Below the pieces are notes generated by a model. The model was not told the origin of the DNA. It searched no databases and saw nothing but the letters and a program-made list of their open reading frames with translations. Shown here piece after piece: positions 12,501-21,551 of a DNA stretch of 64,000 nucleotides (position 1 is its first letter; every line of letters starts with the position of its first letter). Location of the stretch: contig VSDK01009460.1 in NCBI GenBank assembly GCA_009767595.1, positions 69,923 through 133,922 on the forward strand, written 5' to 3'. This stretch comes from Symbiodinium kawagutii. Taxonomy: Eukaryota > Sar > Dinophyceae > Suessiales > Symbiodiniaceae. The translations under genes and the position numbers were made by a program.

Positions 12501-15500
12501 AGCAGCTGAGCAATGGCCATGAGGTTCACAAGTTAATCAATCGAGTTGCTGATTTGAATATTTATGGAGCTATACTCACGCGAATGTGCACATCGATGGT
12601 CTACATACCTCAGGAGCTGTAGATCGATGGTCTACATACCTGTGCAGCATCAGGAAGCCACCAACATTTTCAGGCGCCCTGCCTGGGGAGAGGTCTCCAG
12701 AATTTTCACGCCAGCTGCGGAAGTGTTTGACCTCCTCGATGAGGGACTGGCAGAAGTTGGGACACAGCAAGGGAATCGAAAAGGCTTCCGTTCCATGACA
12801 ACGCGCCAAACCTCGGCGCTTCAGCGTTGCTTGCAGGGGTAGGTTGAACATGAATCAGGGTCACCTGTTCAACCAGCGATGCTGCGATGCTTATGATTGG
12901 ATCATTGCTGAGTGGGGCCCACCTAACGAAACACCAACATACTGAAGGTAAGTGCACGACCAACCTGCAGAAAATCAAGTATAAACTAGAATGACTTGTT
13001 GCTTGACAAGAGCAATCATACCATACTCAGGTCTGTGTGAAAAGGACCCCCTCCAAATTCAAAGACTGTAATTAAGGGGCTTGTCTTGTTTTTTGGTTGT
13101 GCTTTGCCATTTAAATTTGTTTCCGGAGGCCGGAGGACTAACAATGCAAACTGGGCGAACCATGCAACTATCAATTCTGAGGTGTTGGTGTTTCCAATAT
13201 ATCCCTTATAATATGCCTTATGGTTGTACCAGGTGTATGTGTTTCAGGCTGACAAAGTGCTGAATATCCTGCGGCGGCGGTACATCTGAACAACGCCCTG
13301 CTGGAAACTAGTTGGTGAACCCTCCCAGTTGGCAGGAAACTGATCTTCCGATAGGGAGGGTCTTGCGCTGTTTCCAGGAGGATATCTCTCAGCGAATGGC
13401 CACCCCATGCTGTGGCGTTCAGTCAGCACTATGGTCACACCATGGCGCATCCTTCAAAACTTACGAGCTAGATAACATTAATTCAAAACATTTCGAGTAG
13501 TATAACATCATGGGATATCATCCCAGTGGATGTCAGATCGCACAATACACCAAGATAGGTGGGGCATTCAACAGTTTTCTACAAAACATGGAAGCTTTGG
13601 CCCCTTGATTTTCTGCGGATAATCCTGTCATAAGGTGTCTGCTCTCAAAGTTCAGAAACACTCGAATGTTGTGCGGTGTGGTTTGTTGCCGCTATTCCGG
13701 TCCTAATGCCCGTAATCAATAGGTTATATTGAGCCCTGTATACTCGCAGTTAGTACAGTCGCATATACAACATCATATCGACAATCAACCGACCATGATT
13801 CAAATTATTTTTGCTTGTATTTTGAGGATCATCTTGCATCAATCTACGGTACCCATTTCTGAGACACTTAGCATCACTTAGCATCATCTAAATGAAGGTG
13901 AAGCGACCACTGTAGACTGATATCACTCCAGTCCACTGATAGTATCATACTTGTGCATTGCAATGATCCCCATGAACCCGTTGGGAAAACTCACCCAGCA
14001 CCCCCTTCTTGCAGCTGAAATGCCTCGTATTGCCGCCTGAACTGTCTGGCAGTACGTAAGAACCCTTAAAATGATTGGTGGGTTCCACCAATTCCACAGA
14101 GTTCCAAAATATGGCGCCAATGCTCTTACTTCTTGGAAGCTAGGGATACACTTTCTCGGCGCTTTTTCTTGGTATTGCTGGGCAAGTGGAACTGCAGCAG
14201 TCAGCTCGGCTCTAGGGTTGACTTTGACCTATGGCTACGCTAGTTGAATGTCCTACGAGTAGGTTATGACTAGAGTAACCAGTAGCCACTATAGTTATTG
14301 GTAGATATGATCAACATTAATCAACCATTGTCAATTGACCTACTGACTAGGGAGCATCACTTTGCTGGAATATTGAACTGTAAAGTACCCAATTCTTCTC
14401 TCGAACCACAATATGGTTATACCCTCCACAACAAAGCAGATTGGCAACATCAAGGTTTGTTGAGCATTCTGTACGGTATTACTGTAGTCTTGGGAATGTC
14501 TTTACCAGGGCTTCTTGCAGTTTTCGCATCATTGCATGTAGTCACGGCTACTGTGTATGGAGGTGCCGGTGCCAAAATGACACACTCCACATCGATTGGA
14601 GCCCATGGGTTTCTTTTTGAATCAACGACTGTTAATAACCAATGATGACCACCATTAACCATTAACCATTAGCCAACCATTAACCATCAATGATGGGCAC
14701 CTTCATTGCCGATCTCCGTTTGGATTTGGCGGCATCATTTCAAGCTGTGGATCCAGGGCCCCGGTACGCCTGGTGAACATCCCGCAAAATGTCCCTGCAA
14801 TAAGTCTGGCTCTTGGAATGTTGGTGGGTTACACATGGTTATAACTCATAGCCATTCGGTAGTGGGTCAGTTCACCCTGTACTCCTGGTTCCCCTATCAA
14901 CGACTGTTTTCCCTATAGCTTTGTTGGTGATGATTCCCCAGAATTGGTTACTATTGACCCCTAGCCATATCTACATTTGAAAAAAAAACTCATCCCATCC
15001 AACTGGTGCTTTCCATGTCTCCATGCCCCTCATCCCGCCTTGGGGTCCTGCTGCGACAGTGCTTCCCGCAATTGGGGTGCGAGGATGGATGGTAACGGCT
15101 GCTCTGATAAGTACGGATGCCTTGAGCCGGGCCAAGGTGATGGGGTTCGCCGGGCCCCTGCACTGCTCATGTTGGAAACACATTGGGGACAAGCTGGTTG
15201 GTGGTTTCAGTCCCTATGAAAAATATTGGTCAACCAACATCAACCCAACCAACCCTTGGTTGATAAGGACAAATCAGAAAGATGTACACAACAACCACCA
15301 GTAAGACTTTCGTATCAATGCAGTGACCAGCAATTCATGTGACCGGAGATACCCACAATATCGCTTGCCACATCCAACATCGTGGGTTCGCTGGCCGAGC
15401 GACAACGCCTGATAGGCTGAGGAAGAGCTTCCCATCTGTTGAAAGTGGGAGCTCTGAAGTTCGAGGTTCACATTGCTTGAGCCAGTCACAAAAGGTGAGG

Positions 15501-15621
15501 ACTCGCAGCCCAAAGAAAAAAAGGGACACTAGCCACGACATAATCTTACTCTGAGTTGTCCACTTACATGTGCAATCGGAATTGGCTTCAACCATATTGA
15601 ACCAGTCCATGGGGTATTTGA
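6537..15621 (-). CDS. 2-oxoglutarate/Fe(II)-dependent oxygenase (prolyl/lysyl hydroxylase-like), multi-exon, 5' end missing
   Basis: Proposed exons in transcript order: 15568-15621, 15357-15475, 15058-15120, 14768-14809, 14506-14612, 14130-14191, 13995-14041, 13321-13387, 12640-12818, 11109-11280, 9827-9918, 8699-8816, 7490-7699, 6537-6656. All 13 junctions agree in phase and the total is 1452 nt, giving 483 residues plus a stop. Donors are GT except 11109, which needs GA or GC. The C-terminal third fits the PLOD/P4H-type double-stranded beta-helix. A FCQSLIEEVKHF segment is followed by an iron-binding HTD triad (about residues 325-327), a FQGAEL strand, a second iron histidine in LHPGDKWHAV (about 417), and an SGSR arginine ten residues later that would bind 2-oxoglutarate. 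Such enzymes hydroxylate protein side chains; the substrate here is unknown. No start codon was found, so more 5' exons are likely. The enzyme class is well supported; the N-terminal half is unrecognised. Confidence 0.72.
8436..8550 (+). mobile_element. Family-2 MITE-like element
   Basis: Begins AATGGGTCAAAACCC and ends TTGACCCATAGCCATATAG. The inverted terminal word is ATGGCTATGGGTCAA or its complement. It sits in an oxygenase intron between the 8699-8816 and 7490-7699 exons. Confidence 0.7.
11698..11707. other. Assembly gap (10 N)
   Basis: Ten unknown bases inside the oxygenase intron between exons 12640-12818 and 11109-11280. True gap length is unknown. Confidence 0.99.
12592..12641 (-). 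repeat. Duplicated splice-donor sequence of an oxygenase exon
   Basis: The 19-bp word ATCGATGGTCTACATACCT occurs at 12592-12610 and 12623-12641, 31 bp apart. On the minus strand each copy reads GGTATGTAGACC, so two near-identical GTATGT donors sit in tandem at the end of exon 12640-12818. Confidence 0.85.
14862..14970 (+). mobile_element. Family-2 MITE-like element
   Basis: GTGGGTCAGTTCACCC ... GGTTCCCCTATCA ... TTGACCCCTAGCCATAT. It lies between two oxygenase exons (14768-14809 and 15058-15120). Confidence 0.68.
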
Positions 15622-15911
15622 CTATTGTGTGGGTAGGATATTATCAGCCAATGTTTTGGCCTGGGATTCTGAAGTCAGCGTGCAGGCTGCCGACTCCAAA
15701 GAGTGTTCTGGAGAATGCACTATCATCAACCATCATAAAAAAACAAACAATTGACCATCACTAACTAGCAGCAACCGATCCTAACCAATGGTTGCCATTG
15801 GTTAATTGCTATGGCAAATTATCCACACTTCTCAATCAACCCATTACTAGTATACAGGACGTATGTAGCCCCATTACTAAATACCAGTAGTACCCTGGGC
15901 GTCAACGTTGA

Positions 15912-16875
15912 AGTTTAACTTAGTATTTGTAAAATGATAAGTTTTACCTGGTTAAACTTAGTATTTGTGAACTTTAGGGGTTTATGGTGGTTTATGTTGT
16001 CTACATGTACTTGTAGCGATCGTGTGTAAACAAGGAATTTGTTGCCAAACTTCAAGCCAACTGAACACGTGTGGCAGATTTCCGACTTGCGTTTTTTGAG
16101 GACCGAGGGGTTCCAATCACCAGTAAAACCGAATGGTTGACACCAACTTATAGCTGAACCATGCGATTAAAGGGTATTTCTTTGTATTCAACAAAATTGT
16201 CCGTAACCGTACAACTTAAACCATGAGAATAACATGATTTTTGATAAGTCCGTCACCCAATGCCTTGGATTAGAAAGTGGTTGATGACTGAGTTGGAACA
16301 ATTTTTATTTCTTTGGAACACTGGTGCGCGTGAAGTTGCGTGAAATGAGCGTGAAGTACCAAGTTTAACCGTGAAATACTAAGTTTAACCGTGAAATACG
16401 CGTGAAGTAGGACCCCCCAAAACCACACTGGTTTGAACCATAGTTCTTTCATCATTTTCCTCATTTCAGCCCTGCCAGTGCAGGCTTGCAGGTTCTAATT
16501 GAAAACCGTTGACAGTTTCCAACAAAATGTGACAAAAAGCAACAGCGTGCAACTTTGACTTTCAAGGTCATGTTCAATATGGCATGTCAATTTTGAAGCG
16601 ATGGGCTAAAGCAGCGGGAAATGGAAAAACCTAGGGGAAAAGGAGACAACCAATTGCAGAGTGAACTGCGCCAAAATGATAACTCTCAAGTGGCACGTAA
16701 AGCACCTCACTACGAAGAAAGTGATGTGAATCCCATGAAAAAAACGCATGCCCACATATGTGAACATGGACTCAGTTAAACTTAGCATTTGATGGTTAAA
16801 CTTTGTATTTGTGAAATACCAAGTTAAACTTAGTCTTTGAGCAAATGCTAAGTTAAACTTAGTCTTTGGACTGGC
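15912..16875. repeat. Dispersed GTTTAACTTAGTATTTG motif cluster
   Basis: About ten variants of AAGTTTAACTTAGTATTTG or its complement occur at about 15915, 15950, 16360-16400 (GTGAAATACTAAGTTTAACC) and 16775-16870. They lie in both orientations, mostly at the two ends of this interval. It may be one degenerate foldback element of about 960 bp. Confidence 0.55.
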
Positions 16876-17087
16876 TGGGAGTAGATATGTCAATTCCTTC
16901 ACTATCCATTAGATCACATTACAGTAGATATTACCACAAAAAATACTATTATACATACCAATCTCCATTCCCATTGGCCTAGAATGCAGTTGCCCATTAA
17001 TTACAAACTGGTGATCAATACCAATACCAAAGCTATGAAATTTCCAACTAGTTACATATTAGTTACCGGCCCATAGTACTAGGAAAT

Positions 17088-17375
17088 CGATATCTATAGT
17101 ATCCCTATAATATCTATAGTAACCAAATTAATATCTATAGTATCCCTATAATATCTATAGTAGCAAATTACTATCTATATATATATATATTAAAATCTTT
17201 GTCTATAGTATCTATAGTATCTACATCTATAGTATCCCAATAATATTTGTATTCCTATAATATCCGTATTATATATAATCTATATCTATAGTATCTATAG
17301 TCTCTAATCTAGTATCCTTATAGATATTCGGGATACTTTAGATATTATAGGGAAACTATAGATATTAGATACTAT
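17088..17375. repeat. ATCTATAGTA minisatellite
   Basis: Irregular tandem copies of TATCTATAGTATCCCTATAA. It fills the DNA directly left of the exon at 17394. Confidence 0.8.
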
Positions 17376-17393
17376 CCCTATGCTAGCACAGTA

Positions 17394-17558
17394 TCCCTAT
17401 GCGCGGACCCCGGTGACCAGATGATTCCTCCGTCCACGACCGTGACGTCCGAAGTTTCGTGGCACGGCGCCTTCATGAAGTCTCGCCAGGTGGGGTCTTT
17501 CTTCTCCTCGCCCCTGGAGTCGCAACGGGGCAACGGTTTCCGGGTCGACCAAGTTGTG
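17394..17558. CDS. GC-rich exon, strand unresolved
   Basis: Plus reading: acceptor GCTAGCACAG, open frame with TTVTSEVSWHGAFMKSRQ, donor GTGAGG after GTTGTG. Minus reading: acceptor GCGACTCCAG, frame with GEEKKDPTWRDFMKAPCHE, donor GTCACC or a GA site. Both have high GC in third positions. One strand must be real coding sequence because the island is much more GC-rich than its ATCTATAGTA-rich surroundings. Confidence 0.4.
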
Positions 17559-18214
17559 GTGAGGGGGTTAGCTAGATAACATTGAACTAAAAGTCACATG
17601 CATATGTATACAATATATCACTATACATATATATATATATGATAAAAAATAATAAATATATAATATAAATATATATATATATGTTCAATTCATAGTTATT
17701 CAAAACGTTTAAGTGAGATAACACATATATTGTATATGTTTTACAATGAAGCTTCGCCAGTGTGGCTTTCCCATTCAAAAAATGACATTTGGGGAGGGCG
17801 GGATTGCACTACAAAGTATGAAATATTCATATTGATTTTTGCAAGTTCTTTTGAATACATTCCCACCATTCCCACAATATCTGGCAGTTACTGCTACTCT
17901 ATTCTGTCAAGCAGCACCTTTTCATCGTCCGACCCTGGGTCCCTCACGTCTTTTCGTCGATGACACCAAACTTTGCCTCAGTCAATGGAATGAGTACAGG
18001 CAAAAGCTGAAGGGCTATCTATTTAGCAGCAGTAGTTTTCCTTGGTCGTTGATCTTCACCATTTGATCACCAACAAAAAAACATGCAGTCTCCAAGAATT
18101 TGGCTTTAATATCCATGGTTTGCCAACCTGCGTGTTGGCAAGGAACTGCATATCCAAGAAAGTGTCCTCAAAATCCTGCTGTGATTTGCTCTTGCCTTGT
18201 GCCAGTCGATTGTC

Positions 18215-18787
18215 TCATGGTTGCAACACTGCATGGTCCGTTGCTAAGTGGAACCTCGGGGCTGATGTTGTTTTGACAGCAACATCCTTGGGCTCTGTGG
18301 TTGGATTGTCTCCTCCCACCTGTATCGTTTCAATCTTTTTGGGGTACCCTGGACCCACGCAAGGGGGCCCACAGCACGGCCCACCACTTCGAGTGTTCCA
18401 TAGCTGCGCCAGCATGGCTGGTTTCGAAACACATGTTTCACTGGTCAACACCAAGTGCACAAAGACGACTGAACAGCTGGTACGGTGCGACCATCCAACT
18501 TGGCTCCACACTTTGTGCAGGCTCCATGACAAGATCCTGCTGAGAAACGAAACCCAAGCAATCCAAAGGGCTGTCTTGAAACTTGAAACCTCTATGATTT
18601 GATCCGGTTTCAACCAAACAACTCGGCCCACATGGTACGCCAAATGGCGCAGTTTCAGAACATGTTGGAGGTCAGTCGTAGAGACGTGCCTACAAAGTCT
18701 TTCTGCGAATTCAACTGAGAGCTTACCCACGTATGATTTACAGTATAGGGCAGCTTGGTATGTTTTTTCTTCTAAGGGTGGCTGCAA
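18215..18787 (-). CDS. Uncharacterised 190-aa open frame
   Basis: The longest uninterrupted non-ankyrin frame of the window. The N-terminal half is helix-rich with motifs such as GKLSVEFAERLCR and DLQHVLKLRHLAYHVGRVVWL. The C-terminal half is Pro/Gly-rich (GGPCCGPPCVGPGYP). Similar helical modules occur in degenerate dinoflagellate retroelement polyproteins, but I cannot identify one with certainty. After the stop the same frame stays readable, so this may be a decayed longer frame. The opposite strand has an overlapping 186-aa frame that looks less natural. Confidence 0.35.
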   Translation of the reverse strand: MQPPLEEKTYQAALYCKSYVGKLSVEFAERLCRHVSTTDLQHVLKLRHLAYHVGRVVWLKPDQIIEVSSFKTALWIAWVSFLSRILSWSLHKVWSQVGWSHRTSCSVVFVHLVLTSETCVSKPAMLAQLWNTRSGGPCCGPPCVGPGYPKKIETIQVGGDNPTTEPKDVAVKTTSAPRFHLATDHAVLQP

Positions 18788-19452
18788 ATGGTTGATTTAC
18801 AATGTTTGATAATTTATGGTTCTTTTGCGACAACAATTTGGCCCTGGACTCACATACCCGCTTTTCTCATGGGTAAAGGGTGGCAAATCCCTTGGTCACC
18901 CTGGCCTTCCCTCGTGATCTGCGCTGAACAAGACTTCTCCTGCCTGGCGGTCGAGTAACTTGTTGAAACGATGGGAGTTGAGCGATGGGTAGCCATGAGG
19001 CTAGCCCCAAACAAGGGACTTCAGGGTCCCCCGAAACATTCATATCTGCTTGGTGCTTTCAATCCCCCTGAAAAAAAAATTGGCCAGTCCACCACAGCCA
19101 TCCAAAGGGTTCTCAGAATTCCAACAGTTATAACAACATGTCAAAATGTAATTCAATCAAGTGACAATTGTACATCTTATAAATTTTGATTTAATGCATA
19201 CATCATGACTCTATATAATTGGCGCCAGGACTACTATTACAATCAGCTCTAGATCTCATGTATACATCACACCTATACAATGAACTGACACGTACTCTAC
19301 TCAGTCTAATGTGTCCATCATGATAAAACTACATGACTGACCAACTCACCCATCCACCCACCCACCAACCAACCAACCCACCCACCCACCAACCACCCCA
19401 CCATCCACCCCACCCACCACTCCACCATCCCTCCCATCTCAACCTGGCGCCG

Positions 19453-19532
19453 CGAAACTCTCGCCTCGCTCCAACACAGCACCCGCTGCGCCGTCTTGCT
19501 CTGGATGCACCTGACCAGCCTGACAACTGCTC
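19453..19532 (-). CDS. Short candidate exon
   Basis: GC island beside a long C-rich tract (ACCC/ACCAACC repeats at 19346-19440). The minus reading has a GTTGAG donor after CGCCAG and an AG acceptor, with frame VVRLVRCIQSKTAQRVLCW. The plus frame is also protein-like, but the C-rich tract upstream contains no AG acceptor, which argues against plus. Confidence 0.3.
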
Positions 19533-19571
19533 GGCGGATGATTAAAATGGGTTGCTTAGTTGTTGCTGAAA

Positions 19572-19674
19572 TGGTGGTTTCTCAAGGCATAGGGAGCCCA
19601 AAAATGGTTGGTTCATTACTATAAATGGCTAATAACTAGATGAATTGGGGGTACCCCTATTTTGAGAAACACCC
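19572..19674. mobile_element. Family-1 MITE-like element
   Basis: Starts GGTGGTTTCTCAAGGCATAGGG and ends CCCCTATTTTGAGAAACACC. An internal GGTTGGTTCATTACTATAAA segment is typical of the family. Confidence 0.75.
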
Positions 19675-20068
19675 AAATAGGTTAATTGGTTCATGGTTGG
19701 TTCTGGCATGAAGTGATGCGTTGCTTCCTTGTTCCTTGGCTGATATTGGGGTTGAACGCAGTTGATTCATGGTTGAGTCAGGATTGATTCTGACATTGCT
19801 TCTTGGTTAAGGACAGATGGTTCATAAATGGTTGCGTCAATTGTTAAGAACCATCAATCATGGTGAATAGCGGAGAATGAATAGCTTAACATGTTCACTT
19901 ATTCTGAGTGATTGTGGCAAATCAATGGCAACTAGTCGAGATTAGGAACCAATAGCAACCAACAACATGAATGAAGGCGCCAGCTGCTTAATTATAAATC
20001 GTTGGTGGACCAGAAACCCTTGGTGATTGACCAACAAAAATAGGGATCTCGCATGTCGCATGATGTAG

Positions 20069-20194
20069 GGACGACCGGCTGATTGGATTTGGATACAATC
20101 ACAACGGACGACCCATATGCCCGATTAGCTGTTCGAGCAGCAAACCTGACATCCAGGCGCTGGGAGGGAACCTATGGCAACTACTTGAGGCTAG
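20069..20194 (+). CDS. Candidate exon
   Basis: Acceptor GATGTAG at 20067-20068, then a frame with RLIGFGYNHNGRPICPISC and GNLWQLLEARWQISK. It ends either at a GTGGCA donor (20195) or 16 nt later at a GATGAT start of the GAT microsatellite. A minus frame is also open (SGLLLEQLIGHMG), so strand is not certain. No domain was recognised. Confidence 0.35.
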
Positions 20195-20273
20195 GTGGCA
20201 AATCTCCAAGGATGATGATGCCAATGATCATGATGACGACGGCAATGATGATGATGACGAACACCACGATGAT

Positions 20274-20278
20274 GATGA

Positions 20279-20349
<71 letters not shown>

Positions 20350-20352
20350 AAT
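20274..20352 (+). repeat. GAT microsatellite
   Basis: About 24 GAT units right of the exon at 20069-20194; it explains the poly-Asp frame here. Confidence 0.95.
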
Positions 20353-20810
20353 GATTCATGATAATCCTGTATTCCATTACAAGGCGTGGCTGATGGCCAA
20401 GCAGAGGGTTCAACTGGCTGGCTTGGTTTCGCCTCCCATGTGTCAATTTCTTAAATGATTCCAGGTGTGCTGCAAGGTGAACAACCACAAACCGGGAGCT
20501 TCACGTCAGAACTGCCGAAGCCACAGCCCAGCAGTCTAGAGCCAAAAGTGTGACCAACCTTGACCACCAGGGTCGCTCTACCCACGATTTAAACAGGAAA
20601 TTTTGCACCAACACGACTGTCATCTGTGTGGTATGTAAATGCTTTCATGTTTTCAGCATTTGAAAGGATTTATGATTAGTTGGCCACTGCACCATCCCAT
20701 CTGCACTTCGAGATCCAAACTTCAAAGAGTTGTCCACATCAAAGAAAGACAAGTACTTGTCGGAACCTCATTCAGAATGCATTCGAGACTGTCGGAACCT
20801 CATGAATGAT

Positions 20811-20918
20811 GTGGTAGTTTCTCAAAATAGGGGTCCCCAAATCATCCGATATTTGTCATTCATAGTCTCATAGTAGGAAACAAACCATTTTTGGGGTTCC
20901 CTGTTTTAAGGAAACCCC
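20811..20918. mobile_element. Family-1 MITE-like element
   Basis: Inverted ends GTTTCTCAAAATAGGGGTCC and GGGTTCCCTGTTTTAAGGAAAC with AAACAAACCATTTTT inside the right arm. Confidence 0.7.
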
Positions 20919-21258
20919 AGAGTGGAGTTGTCAACAAATCAATTGCTACCCCAAATGATTCGCCACCACGGGGATAGCATCATTTATTGACAACACAAAG
21001 TGGATCCCAGTGGCGCATCTGGGCCATGAGTACATTGGTTGATACTAGGGCAAATGAAAATGCCAATCCAACCACCAACCACTATTGTTGGGAATTATCC
21101 CTATATTGACCACTTTAAGTTGGTTATAGCCAGACTGTAAAACCGACCAGTTTTGGTACCCGGCTACGCTTTCTCAGCCACTAAGGCGCATTTGAGAAAT
21201 TGACACACCAAATCAAATCCTCGTTAAATGGCAAGTGAATAATCAAACAATAGACAAT

Positions 21259-21311
21259 CTGGTTGGTGGTTGAACCACCCCTATGAAAAAATACTAGTCT
21301 ACCAACCAACT
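21259..21311 (+). mobile_element. Family-3 element, short form
   Basis: TCTGGTTGGTGGTTGAACC followed by CCTATGAAAAAATACTAG and CTACCAACCAACTTG. Related short forms are at 15194-15250 and 52601-52720. Confidence 0.6.
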
Positions 21312-21551
21312 TGTTAAGTCTGGGAAAATAGAACATGCTCAAAGCCATAACAACACGAACTAAATCATAACCAGCTATATCATCACTAATAACTATGAGG
21401 CATTTTGGGATCGACGTCAGCGCTGCTCAACTGCATAAACCGCAAGAGGCCATTCTGAGCTGCGACAACCAACAGCGTTTTTTCATCGCTCGTGGCATCT
21501 GGGAATAAACCTTGATCTGCGAATTCGTTTTTGATGGTTTCGGCATGGGTT

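Larger units (their letters stand above)
15700..17390. other. Non-coding interval between gene models
   Basis: Apart from the GTTTAACTTAG cluster and the ATCTATAGTA minisatellite, no exon is seen. The oxygenase start codon should lie in or beyond this interval; none was recognisable. Confidence 0.45.

Noticed and set aside
20083..20361. Frame ending in a long poly-Asp tail
   Set aside because: The tail is a GAT microsatellite in the intron; only the part before about 20194 may be coding, probably in another frame.
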